Source: Ancylostoma caninum
Lineage: Eukaryota; Nematoda; Chromadorea; Rhabditida; Ancylostomatidae
Assembly: GCA_037903475.1 (NCBI GenBank)
Contig: JBAJFG010000538.1
Span: 558,001 to 622,000 of the forward strand
DNA length: 64,000 nt
Direction: 5' to 3'
Below, piece after piece: positions 23,300-34,900 of this stretch. The notes under the pieces are model-generated. The model had not been told where the DNA came from and searched no databases. It saw only the letters and a list, made by a program, of their open reading frames with translations. The translations under genes and the position numbers were made by a program. How positions within the stretch are numbered: position 1 is the stretch's first letter; every line of letters begins with the position of its first letter.

Positions 23300-23554
23300 T
23301 CAAACAGCCATCACTCTAATTGCCCTTAATTATCGCTCCGAACTCTTTTCGCCGAGGCAACACCAATGAACATAGACCAGCGAAGTCTACGCCTCGCCGT
23401 TTCAGTCGCTATCGGCCCAGAGGTCTTGCGTATCTCTGGCTCCTTTGCATTTAACCGAGAAAATCTTTCGCCTTTTACTAAAGATTTCCGTGCAAAGGTG
23501 CATTTTATGAGTATCGATCAATTTTTGGAATCCCCTCGGAAGAGCGGGATGCCA
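23300..23554 (-). repeat. Hairpin-core repeat, copy 3 (single unit)
   Basis: The core on the - strand runs from TATCTCTGGCTCC at 23431 to GAGCGGGATGC near 23552. A degenerate tail with AGCGAAGTCTACGCCTCGCC lies to its left. One base differs from the consensus at the outer end (CTCGGAAGAGC). The right flank is unrelated to other copies. Confidence 0.8.
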
Positions 23555-25640
23555 GCGCAGTTGGAGGAAAAGTATTATAGCCAATATATGTACCAATGAG
23601 AATGTAAAACGTGAGAAAACCTTCGACAGTGCATAAAAGATAGGGCTACTTTTTCCTAACCACATATTTCTATAGTAGATATAATAGTAATAATAATAAG
23701 CAATACACATATACATACATAGTAATACATAAAGTCCTTATTTCTGTAAGTGCACCATCACGAGTCGGTGACAGCTCACAAAATTACTCCGTCTGAGGTG
23801 AAAAGATGAACTGAAATTTTTTATCAGCATATGCTTGAATCCTTTTTCTCTGTTGAAAAGTTCTATCTCAAATTTAATCGTTCAGATGTAGAAAATAATT
23901 GCAGTGGCTTTGATTTTTAAAATCCCGCCTTCTGATCACCAATACTCCTCCCCACCTTTTTGTGCCACGCTTTCATTTCACTCCCTCAACTAGCACCGGC
24001 ACTGCGTAGCTCACAAAACTTAAGAGAGGTAAGCAAATGGCTAGTATACCTTTCAGTTTCTGGGTTTTGTCATTTTCATGGTAAAAAATTACCCCGTTTT
24101 ATTCACCTGAAGTTCTTTTTTAAGCCACCTCAGAATTTCAATAGCGAAACTCGTAAGTGTCTCTACTCTGATAACTGTGCAGCACGAACACAGCCCGAAC
24201 GGCGTAACGGTTCGAGTAGAAACCATAGCAGCAACTGTTCCCAGTTGCTAGCATCCTCTCGATTGCTGCTCAAGCTTTCGCCCCCTTTAGCAGCAATCGC
24301 TGAGGGACGGCAGCAATCAAGGGGAGGCTGGCAGCAACTGGCAACCTTTACTGCAAGGGTTTCTACTCGAACCACTTGGTCTGCGTTCGTCCTGCACAGT
24401 TACCAGAGTACGTACGTATTCGTTTGGGAAAACCCTACTGCATTATTCCTAGCAGGATTACTTATTCTTTCTTATTGTTTCACATATCCACAATAAGGTT
24501 AACATTGTAATATGCAAGTTACGTATTGATGGAAGATTCGTTCATCAATAGCTTGCATCTCACACTCGGATTCAAGGACGCATAGCCAAGTGAAACCAGG
24601 TTAGTAAAAAACTTTCACGTCCTGCATATCCTATGACTGCGTAGACCATTTGGTAAACAATAGCGCTAACTCACCGTTGGTTTTCTTAATTAACGTTTTA
24701 TGGATATCAGTTCAGCTCAAATTATTTGAAAAGCTTTTCCAGAAATGCAACCGTTTCCTTATTAAATTCCTTGAGGGCGCTTGAAAAATGCTCATTATTG
24801 CTCTATTAGAAAAAATTTAAAAAAAAACAAAAAGGCGACAGGTATGGCTCAAGCCATAGATTCCTAGGTCTTCGAAAAATCCATCAGAAATTCCTCGACG
24901 CTTCTCGAACAGTAGTGGTATGCTTGCTGAATGATTCTTAGCTTCAACAGAGTGCCTTTGTGGGCAAAAGGAACAAGTAAAACAACGACAAAAGCAGGAA
25001 ACTGGTAATTTTTATGTAAGCGTAAACACATAAAAGGGATAACAATTTCTGCAAGTAATTAGTTATACATATAATACACATAAGTTATTGGGACCGAATA
25101 AAAATCAAATAATTTGATTAATCTAATCAACCATTTAGGACTTGGTTCAGAAAACTTGAATATTCGAAAAAAATGCAACTTTTCTTACGTTTATTTTACA
25201 TTGATATTGTTTCCTTTCTTTCGAAAAGCTGAATTCTCCTCGTTCGAATTCGAATTTTTCGATTTATATATATGTAATTCATTAATCAGTTCTAGGAATA
25301 TTCTACAACAACCATTAATGCAATGCAGTAGATTAGCAATTTTGATTTAAGAGAGTGATTTTATCACTCTCCGCTAGCCGAGTGAGAAAATGTTTTTCAT
25401 ATAGACTCCACAAATTTTTTCAAAATAAATAATATATAATATAAATAATAAATAAATAAATATAATGAATAATATATAATATGAACAATAAATATTTTTC
25501 ATATAGACTCTACTCTACAGAAGACGAATACACGAATATTTTTCATATATTTTTATAAAAATAAGGGCATCATCTGAAGCTGGTAGGATATTCTGTAGAA
25601 TCCATCATCAATCGTGCATGCAATATAACTAGAGTCTATG
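23555..25640. other. Gene-free stretch with one MITE and AT-rich simple repeats
   Basis: It holds the TA-flanked MITE at 24166-24408 and AT-rich simple sequence at about 25425-25500. TTTTTCATATAGACTC occurs twice around the AT-rich tract (about 25394 and 25495) and TTTTTCATATA a third time near 25538, a small local duplication. No coding region is recognised. Confidence 0.4.
24166..24408. mobile_element. TA-flanked MITE, about 243 bp
   Basis: The left end CTCTGATAACTGTGCAG and the right end CTGCACAGTTACCAGAG are near-perfect inverted repeats. The symmetry continues inward to GGTTCGAGTAGAAACC / GGTTTCTACTCGAACC. TA lies on both sides (24164-24165, 24409-24410), as for Tc1/mariner-type MITEs. 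Inside are several CAGCAA / TTGCTG repeats. A 178-codon open frame runs across it and is regarded as chance. Confidence 0.7.
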
Positions 25641-25649
25641 TGTCACAGT

Positions 25650-25905
25650 GTTTGCACAGCGATAGCTAGCCGTAATTAACCACCTCGCTCTCTGAATCGC
25701 CGTTCACTAGATTGCGCTGCGGAAGTGTACCAGCGAGAAATACGACTCACCACCCGCACCGGCGCTCCAGCCGAAGTGGACGATATCTCTGGCTCCTTTG
25801 CATTTAACCGAGAAAATCTTTCGCCTTTTACTAAAGATTTCCGTGCAAAGGTGCATTTTATGAGTATCAACTAATTTTTGGAATCCCCTCGAAAGAGCGG
25901 GATAC
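25650..25905 (-). repeat. Hairpin-core repeat, copy 4
   Basis: The core on the - strand spans 25784-25903, with its tail to the left ending at GTTTGCACAGCG. It forms the left edge of the inverted block 25.7-28.1 kb. The outer end reads GCGGGATAC, a variant of GCGGGATGC. Confidence 0.8.
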
Positions 25906-26505
25906 AAAAGAGGCCGGAACAGTTGAGTCGTCAGGGAGTCTCGGCGTCTGATGAGAACTCCATTGGATTCGCCAACTTTCGAAGGTGATTGAAACACTAC
26001 TCACCAAGACCCATACGACACTAAGCGGGTATTCAATGTTTTCCATTTTTCTCAAAAATGAAAAAAAGCCCAACAAATTTTCGGTATTTACGAGCATTTT
26101 ATGAGAGGTAACTAATCTTTGGAATACCCCCGAAAGAGGGGGCCGAGGTGGGAGGGGGGGGGGGGGGGCTAGCTAAACACTAGACTAATGAGCGTTTTAT
26201 TTCAAAACTAAAGAGTGTCTCATTTAAAAAAGATCACACTGCTATGGAAACAACTGCATGGTCCCTCCCTAGAAATATTCGTTGATTTCTGAGGTTCAGT
26301 GGAAGAATAAGGATATGCACCGAAAACAGCCTAATTTTCCTTTATCGAAAATAGGTGTTATCATGGGGTGAAAATGGCCCAAAATTGACTATTCAGGCAA
26401 AATTAGGCTAACATCATAATTTTTTCCTAGCGGAACCAATAATTCGCTTCAAGGTAAAGGAAACCCAGCTTTCATTGGACTGGATGCGTCCATCTCGTGA
26501 TGTCT
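25906..26505. repeat. Spacer X of the composite repeat, copy A
   Basis: This segment of about 600 bp matches the spacer at 45804-46386 in inverted orientation over nearly its whole length. Shared landmarks are CGCCAACTTTCGAAGGTGAT, GGGGTGAAAATGGCCC and CTTCAAGGTAAAGGAAACCC. It contains a truncated, diverged half-core (about 26090-26145) and a G run at 26154-26168. No coding capacity. Confidence 0.8.
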
Positions 26506-27313
26506 GCATCCCGCCCTTTCCAGGGGATTCCAAAAATTATTTGATACTCATAAAATGCACCTTTGCACGGAAATCTTTAGTAAAAGGCGAAAGATTTTCT
26601 CGGTTAAATGCAAAGGAGCTAGAGACACCCGGATAAACCAAACAGGTGGCCGCCCAGGTGGGCGAGTCGTACTTCCTGCAGGTTTATTCACGAACGGTCA
26701 CAGAGTTAACAACGAATGAGAGAGCAAGGGAGATAATTGATTATTGTGCTATTATTGTAGATCTGAGGTGTCATACGTGACAACACAAACTATCTTAGAT
26801 AGTCCGTTGATTTGACCACTACGTTGTAATTCTGGATTATGAGAGCTAGACCAAGATGCCTTCACGACTGATATCCAAATTATAACCAGAACACATAATC
26901 TGTGCATGAACTGCACAACTCTTCGCAGGCGGACTCTCCAGGACGTGCAAGTGATTTTGCAATACAAGGCAACATCTCTGTTTCTGGAAGAAATCCTCCT
27001 GCATGGTCATTCATACGGGTATGGATTTAATAGATGAATTCTACGAGCACAAAAATTTAATTGATCGCTATCACTTTCTCACACATTCTGCATCAATAAA
27101 TAAGTCCCTCTCACTTCTAAACGAGCATTAACAAGACCCGCGAGAGATACGACTCACCACATGGGCGGCCACCTGTTTATGTTGTCAATGTATCTCTGGC
27201 TCCTTTGCATTTAACCGAGAAAATCTTTCGCCTTTTTCTAAAGATTTCCGTGCAAGGGTGCATTTTATGAGTATCAAAGAATTTTTGGAATCCCCTCGAA
27301 AAAGCGGGAGGCA
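26506..27313 (+). mobile_element. Composite element Y, copy A (cores facing inward)
   Basis: A + core (26506-26628) and a - core (27191-27313) form inverted ends of about 170 bp each, including CAGGTGGCCGCCCA just inside. They enclose about 500 bp with no reading frame of note. The same internal sequence (GTTAACAAC, ATGAGAGAGCAAGG, CAGAACACATAATCTGTGCA) is found at 39591-40390 and, inverted, at 44906-45803. This is the structure of a non-autonomous DNA transposon, but I cannot identify a target duplication. Confidence 0.75.
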
Positions 27314-27720
27314 AATAAGACCTAAACCTCAACCTACATGTAGCATGCGCTCAAAATTGATGGAAACGGATGTTTGCCAACATCATCGCCAATTTTTTCC
27401 TCTGTAAAGTATTAAACATCGAACTCCTAGTATGGAAAGTAGGTTTTTCCACCATGTTGTGGATTCATTCCTATCGGAAAAAAATGCAGCAGGCTTGCGC
27501 AACCAGTAAATCCTGCAACTTCCGAATTCAGGGTGCCAGCCTCTTTTTCTGGGAAATGCAATTTTATTTTTCTGTTAGATCTCAAAATAAATCAAATTTC
27601 GATAGGATTGGATTATGCGCAAATTTCTACCTTACATTTCTTCTCAACAACGACCTGTTTTTTACAAGAGTACTACTACAACGGGACGGATCACTTCCTT
27701 TGGAACAGCTTTTTTCCAAC
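27314..27720. repeat. Spacer Z of the composite repeat, copy A
   Basis: Matches 42371-42796 in inverted orientation. Shared landmarks are CTCTGTAAAGTATTA, GCAGGCTTGCGC, TTATTTTTCTGTTAGAT and TGGGACGGA/CGGGACGGA. It joins the outer (GCATCCC) ends of two diverging cores. No coding evidence beyond chance open frames. Confidence 0.75.
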
Positions 27721-28100
27721 AAGCATCCCGCTCTTTCGAGGGGATTCCAAAATTCTTTAATACTCATAAAGTGCACCTTTGCACGGAAATCTTTAGTAAA
27801 AGGCGAAAGATTTTCTCGGTTAAATGCAAAGGAGCCAGAGATGCAGAATCCACTCGGTTCGATTGCCCGCCCTATTGGTAAGTCGTACTTCTCGCTGGTG
27901 CATTCCTATAACACCATCTGGTCAATTACGGGTCAGAGGCCGACGAAGGGGTCAATTACGGTCCTCGATCCCTATGGAATGGTGTATGAATTTCAAGCTC
28001 AGAATTTTCCTGTAACTTACAAGAAGGCTTCATCCATACTGGGAATGATGTCATCTGTCACTCATCAAAGGTTGAGCGTAACAGCTGTCATGAAGTGTTC
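27721..28100 (+). repeat. Hairpin-core repeat, copy 7, with segment W
   Basis: The core spans 27721-27843. It is followed by about 255 bp (segment W) that matches 42250-42000 in inverted orientation, for example TAAGTCGTACTTCTCGCTGG and GGTCCTCGATCCCTATG. The duplicated GGTCAATTACGG motif inside W is also shared. This is the right edge of the inverted block, 0.9 kb before the CAT start codon. Confidence 0.8.
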
Positions 28101-28110
28101 TAGATTTTGA

Positions 28111-28976
28111 GGTTTGCATTTTCCATGTAGAAGGCTTGGTTTTTAGAACACATCATTGTTCTTCTTCTGCGGATAGCATGTCACGTTCTGTAGGTCATGC
28201 AACATTTACAGGTTACATGCCATATTATTGCATTCTGTCATATCATGTCAATCCTCGGAAAGTTTTCCCAAAGTCGACGCTGCATGGAATTTCTCGGGGA
28301 ATGTCAGGTCGTGCAACGTTTTCCGTCTTTCTTGTTACGCTTCCGTATTACGGGCATATCTGGCCTTCGTTTCAACATTGTCGGGATTGAATTCAAAAAA
28401 AGATGCGGCAGATTGAAGCGGAAGGAATATTGAGGTCTTTTCAACAAATTGCGGCGATTTGAAATCAATGTAACGACGTAGTATATACCGTCCCCCCCCT
28501 CCTCCCCCCCCCCCTCCAAAGAAAAAAGGTTGTGAGTGCCTTTGTACTCCTGCGGCGTCGTCCGGCGTCGTCTGTATTGGATAGGACATTTGCCCACTTC
28601 TGGTGCTGTCATCAATGATTTGAGGACTTAACATAATAGTGCGCACGTTGAGGCATTATTCGCTTGATGAAGACAGCTCATCGACAACCTCAGCTAATTT
28701 TTCCCAGCTTAATTTCTCTTATCAATTTTCAATTCCAACTAATAGCACCTTAACTGCAACTCTTCGCAACCTTCTGCAAATATGATTCTCATTAAGTATG
28801 TAGAAACCAAGGCTGGTTGCAATTTCTCTCAGAATGTTCCAATTGATTTTCACAGAGAGTTGAGCTCTCTCAAGTGCATTTCCGTGCCCGTCGTCTGTTC
28901 ACCTCATTATCGTTTCTCGACCTCGTCTTGAAAACATCCTGCACATCCTTCCCGTTTCATCTTCAGATGTACTGAG
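28111..28976. other. Upstream region of the CAT gene
   Basis: This non-coding stretch lies between the repeat block and CAT exon 1. It contains a C-rich tract at 28492-28517. A pyrimidine-rich CGTTTCATCTTCAG ends at 28966, eleven bases before the start codon, and is a good spliced-leader acceptor candidate. No TATA box or promoter motif could be assigned. Confidence 0.4.
28953..28966 (+). promoter_or_regulatory. Candidate trans-splice acceptor of the CAT mRNA
   Basis: CGTTTCATCTTCAG resembles the nematode 3' splice consensus and has no matching upstream exon that I can see. The short leader after it contains an out-of-frame ATG-TAC-TGA before the true ATG at 28977. A cis-spliced 5' exon further upstream is the alternative. 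Confidence 0.35.
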
Positions 28977-31900
28977 ATGCGGTTATCATCACTTCGAGAA
29001 AAAGCGTTCCGTCTCAAGCACATCCCACACGGCAGCCTAGAAACACAGCTAAGGCGATGTCTCACCACCACCGACATCACGCTGCTGGGCATCGGCCACA
29101 TGATCGGCGCTGGGATTTACGTGCTCACAGGTACGTTGGGATAGCATTTAGGATGTCATAGGGCGTAGGAGCCAATTTTGAAGAGATAATTATGTATGCG
29201 TGGCATTATTTGATTTCCTATTATCCTCGACTACGACTGAATTACTGACTTAAGAATGGTTACCAAACTAGCGAATCAAAACTTGCGACAAATCTGGGAT
29301 TCAGAGAAGCTATTAATGAAATAGCAACCATAGAACAGTAAACACACATGTCAGAAGCTACTGGAACGTCGTGTCACATGTCAAAATGACATGTCGCCTC
29401 GCTATCCCTTCAAATTGTTGGAAGTTGCGAAGTAACCCTCACTTCTAGCTATTTTTGTCTTTTCAAATCTAAATCCACAAAATCTAGCTTATTTTTGTCT
29501 TTGAGACATTTATCCAGCTGATATCATCGGGGAACACAGATCAAGATAATAAACATTGATGGTTTTTCTCTGCGAAACTGCTATGCGAGGATGGGTTGAA
29601 AAGTCCCCGGAATGACCATCAAGAAGTCGCTGTTTTTCAGCTGTTTCTATGCTACTGTGTTCACAAACCCTCTGTAGGCACTGACTACAAATTTCAGTTC
29701 GATTTGACTAAGAGCCTCCTTTTTACAGATCTTGCAAGCTAGGCAACTTCGACTTTATTTTCAGTTGGTGATGAATGCGAAAGTTGAGTGCTAATTAAAT
29801 TTCTCGAAATGAAGGGGAAAATTGCAAGCATACCAAATGGCTTCTATTAGCTGACTTTGTGGTCTCCTCTCTTTAATTTCCCACTCTTAGTTTCTGAGTT
29901 CGGCTAATCAAGAATTGCTGCACATAAGCAAACAGTGATCCATATGCAGGACGTCAAGAAAGGCTAGCCTATCAGAAATTGTTGATAAACTCCCTGACAT
30001 GGATCTAGCTGACATTGTCTGAATGTACATAAACATAATTGAGAAGTCTTTGGGCAGTTTGTACGAACAAATATTTCTTGGAGATTTCTTATTCAAAAAA
30101 TAAATTAATGCCAAAAATCTTTCCGAAAGACACATACCGCATTCGCTAAATTTCGAACAACAGCACGTCCCGTAGTGGAGCACAGCAAAAAGTTTTGAAT
30201 GATTCGTTCGGAAGGAAAGGGTTTGACCCCCAAGACTTTGACGAAAATGAAGCTTGGATTAAGCATTACACTTTCCTTACAGAAATGGCATAAAAATAGG
30301 GGTTTGGGTCCAATGAATTGGTTGGAACACGAGAAGGACCCTCTTTGTGATGGTATAGTGCTGGCATCTGTTTTTGCTCATGTTAGCGGAATTTTGTTAA
30401 TTGTCAGAAAAGTCATTGTTAGTCAATATTGATGAATATTTTTTGAAACACGAGAAATGCGATTTACGGAAATTTGCCTGGGAAAGAAGGAGGAAAAGAG
30501 CGTTGCATTATCAGCGACAGTATGACCGCATTCTCAGATGCTATGGCTAAGCAGAAAAGTTGTAGAAATGAAAAAAATAGATCTTCCTCATTCAGTGATT
30601 CTTTAGCACTGGCCTCCTTATTCCTCAGCTTTCCTAAGAGTTCGAAGCCTTCGCGTCTAGAAAGAAATTCAGGTTGAATAAAGAATTATTCTTGGCTTTT
30701 TTCTAGATTCTGTGAGGTTGTTTCGACCTCGGAAAAATCCTTCTTGGAAATAAGAGCCGAAGTGAGATTGGACCAGGTGTGCTGGGCATCGACTGGAATG
30801 GGCTAAAAAATAAGTTGAGAACTGCACCTGAGTTGCTTTGTTTTCATTGTCATTTTGGAAACTTTTCAATCAACCCTCGGAAACCTCTTTTTACCTCTAC
30901 ATTTTGGGTTAGTCACCGATTGGTTTAGTAGCCTGCAAAGGAGATGTTGCGCGGATGCTCTGACTTGGCTTTCGCAAGTGGGGTTCGAAAGGGAGATTTT
31001 GGAACGTTTATGGCGAATCATGTCAATCATTATTCTAACCAATGCCCCTTCGATTTCAATTACGTAAAAATTCCAGAGGCAGTATGTGTTGGAACTCCTA
31101 GTTGTTTTAAAGTGTACTTGAGCAATCCTACATGACGAGAAAATACCAAGATGAGCTCGACTCAAAAGGAAATCACCTTTTTCTGTGAGCTTGGAAATTT
31201 GTGAAGTGTCTTCAGGAATTCACAAATCCATAGATATTATCCGCCAAGTTATGAGTTCTGATTTGATCGTGCCAGGTAGCAAAAAAAAAGAACTATAGCA
31301 TTGTCTCAGAGGCGCAAATGCTAGTGTATGTGCAATCGTAGCGAAAGAGAGAGAACGAAAAATCCGCGGACCCCTGCGTGCTACCCTTTGAAAGGCAGAA
31401 GATACTTGGAAACAACTCTGTTGAGCATTTTGTGCAGAGGAGGGAGCAGCGCGGTTCATAATTAGGTTACGCGACCCAGGATGCAGCAGCTTAAGAACTA
31501 CTCTAGTTACACTAACACTATTAACTACAACTAAACTAGTTCATTAGGTAGTAATAGTCTCTTGTAGAAATTGTTGAAAACAACGGGCAGTACCTAGTGA
31601 AAAAGCGAGGGAGAAAAAGAAAACAGAAAAAAAACTTCACAGTTCTCGCAAAACTCCTCTCTGAAAACGGGTAGAGCAATTTTGGAAAGAGATTTAATTC
31701 TTTTCTTTCACCTCCCTATCTTAGAGGCAGTGTCTCACCTCATTTTCGAGTCTGGGGTACCAACAGAATGCTGGTCTATTCGACACGCTGACTCCAATAA
31801 TGTACATCACTTCTAATGAAATCGTCAGAAACCCGTTTTAGGGGGACCAATCCAACTTGGCGTGGATGAGTTGCTCGACAAGGAAACTGCTTGTCTTGTC

Positions 31901-34900
31901 GTACACCTCAGCTGATCTCATTGAGCGCAGAGGTGTTCTCATTGCCGAGAACTGCGTGCGACGCGGGAGGCGCCTCGTACACCGGCCGAGAATTTGGCCC
32001 CCGTCGGTTTTTTTTCTTTTTCTTTTCTCGTTCGATAATTCTCTGCCGATATACCTCAGGTGAGACACTGCCTTTGAAGGCAACGTCCTGATCAAAACCC
32101 TGCATATCCAATTTTTTGTTCTCTGGAATCCAAACCATATCTGACTATTTGCTGCTCTTCAATAATGAATTTTGTCCAAACGACGCCACAGTAGACATCA
32201 CGTGATGGGTGCGGAATGAATAGAGTCGTTTGCCGCAAACGCGTAAACGCAAAACCAAAATTGGTTGCTGGAAACCGTGAATTGTGGGACTTTTTCGGAT
32301 GTTCTAGTACTTTTTTTTTGTTGGGACGCTGCCGTTGGCGGCGAAATCAGTGGAAATCCGACAGAGGGAATTTTTCCTGGACCTTCTCATTGCAAGAATT
32401 TTTCCAGCACAATATTGAAGAGATAGTCACATTAATCACCAACTTTATAGTCCCTCCTTAGCTCCCAAACTTATTGTTTGGTAATGTAGATGTGATACGA
32501 CCTTGCGTTCTTCAGCATGGATCATCTCAAGCCAGCTTCAGTTACTTATTAAGAAAATTCCTGACATGTCGATGGAGAAGGCACGGTTGATGAACTATAT
32601 CATCATTTCGAGCCAAAACTATGCTAAAACTCGGCCTGCAATCAACCACCACTCCCTCCCCCAGTGATGTTCTCGTATCACTGCATCCCTAGGAAAATAG
32701 CTTCACAAATCACAGATGTTTGTTTCATTCTGTCAGTCTACCTAAGTGCGATCCAGTTGAACAATAGGGTTCATGGGTTAATGACACCACTACATAATAG
32801 GAAATGTGAAAAATGTGAGTGATTTTGCCATAAACATAAGTATATATCTGTTCTAGGGGATTTTAGCGTTCTTCTCTTTCGACAGTGTGAAATTTCTTAT
32901 ACCTACGTCGATACAGTACGCATTATTATGCACACAAAATATGTCAGTATCACTTCCAAATTTTTTTCTTCCTTACTCCCATACCCATACATTCATTAGC
33001 TCTTCTTTCTACGAGGTTCGCTTACCTCAAAAAAAGCTAGGCACTTCCTTGTTTGCGTAACAGTTGAAACAAAGAGTGTCACTGAGCAGGTGGAACAACA
33101 ATCCGCGTCGTAAAAAAAACTTTGGATTTAGGGGATTAATGCGCACAAAACATTGCTGTCAACACAGCAACAATCGCATGACCAAAAAATTTTGTCTAAT
33201 CCGTTGGGAGCGAAAAAAGTGGATGAAAATGAAATCGAAAGGGAAGGCTAAGAGAGTGGAGTAGAAGTGAAGGGAAAAGGGAAACGAAGAACCACATCAT
33301 AGCATTAGTTTCAGGCTCCGTGGTCCGCAACACAGCTGGTCCTTCGATAGTGCTTTCGTTCCTGCTTGCCGGCATTGCTTCTTTGCTATCCGCCTTATGC
33401 TATGCTGAATTTGGAGCCAGGTGGGAGATCACTTTCCAAATTTCATTCCATATGTAGGCGATTCATTGCTAGAGTGTGAAGAAGTACGTTGTCCAGCGAT
33501 TCTTCACCTAAATTCTACTGTTTCCCTCTATCCATCTCTTCTATTGGTATTTTGTATTAAAGATTGTTCAGTAACAAATCAGCTGCATTTCAGTTCGTGT
33601 AACTACAATATTTTGAAGAGAATAGCATTGCTTACAAAAAGTGTTATCATAAGTGCCGCAATCGAGATCTGGAATAGCTCGCATAATGAGAATATATATA
33701 ATAAAATATATATATATATGTATCGATTCCTAATATCTTGTCGAGCTCATTAGGCTAAGAACCTCCACCTATGCCCGTTTTTAGCCCCTTCATCGTTCGG
33801 CATTGAGAGTCGTTCCAACGCCGATCGCATTTGGATTCATTAAACTTTATATAAGTGTTAGGAAGTGACTCCATATGGACAACGTGAAAAAAATAGCCCT
33901 ACAAAAATCTAATTAGGGGTCCTGAGCCCTGGCACAAAATAGAGGAAAGATCAACATTGCGTGCGAGAATCGCAGAGTGGCGTAACTTAGTCTCTGAGCA
34001 CCAACATATCTTAGAACTGCTAAGAATCTCTATTGATAATTACCCATTACCTCAAAAACATTCTGTTTCTAATGTGTTCCCTAATGTTGGGTAATTTTGA
34101 GAGGGGTTCAATGAATATTTTAATCGTGTCAATATTTTAATTACTGGTCCAACGGATTTTGTGATCAACTAGCTGCCATTGGAGCTTGGGCTCACGGTGG
34201 CTCATAGTGCAGTTTTAGCTTCTAAATTTTGTTGAATGGGTAACTTTCGGCCACACGTGATTCATAGAACTCTAACCACGAGAACCAACGATACTTAATT
34301 TGATTGGTTACTCTTTAGAGGTAACTTTAGGAGAAATAGGGCATGATACATGGTTTGGGAGCCTTCTTTCGCTTGGTTATGAGTTCGTGAACCCAGCCTA
34401 GAATTCCACAAAAACATCCTGAGCTGAAAAATGAAAAAATAGAATATGGACTGCACCAGTCGTACATCTGTTACAGACGAAACCGCAACTTTTGCACTGT
34501 TAGAACTAGTCGTATATAATTAACCTCCTCACTCTCTGAGCCACCGTTAACCGGTCGGTCGCAAAAAAAGCAAACCAACGAGAACTACGACTCGCCACTA
34601 TGGCGGGCACCTGAACCAGTGCAAGCACTATCTCTGGTTCCTTTGCATTTAACCGAGAAAATCTTTCGCCTTTTACTAAAGATTTCCGTGCAAAGGTGCA
34701 TTTTATGAGTATCAACTAATTTTTGGAATCCCCTCGAAAGAGCGGGATGCAAACTGAACAGATGCAACCTATCCAAGGGAAGTGGTCAAACCCGCAGTGG
34801 GTAATCCTCAATCGTTAGAACCAAAAGAGCCTCGTCAGAAATCACTGCAATGGAAATCGCCCATAATCCAGCTATCGTTATCGATCTGATATTTTTTCAA

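Noticed and set aside
23960..24496. 178-codon open frame
   Set aside because: Its middle is the TA-flanked MITE. Codon content is not protein-like and no family is recognised.
26506..27313. Element Y as a Helitron
   Set aside because: The ends are inverted repeats and lack 5'-TC and 3'-CTRR. The terminal hairpin alone is not enough.
27370..28110. 246-codon open frame upstream of the CAT gene
   Set aside because: It runs through spacer Z, a hairpin core and segment W. The inverted relative at 42.0-42.8 kb has indels that break the frame, so it is not conserved as protein.
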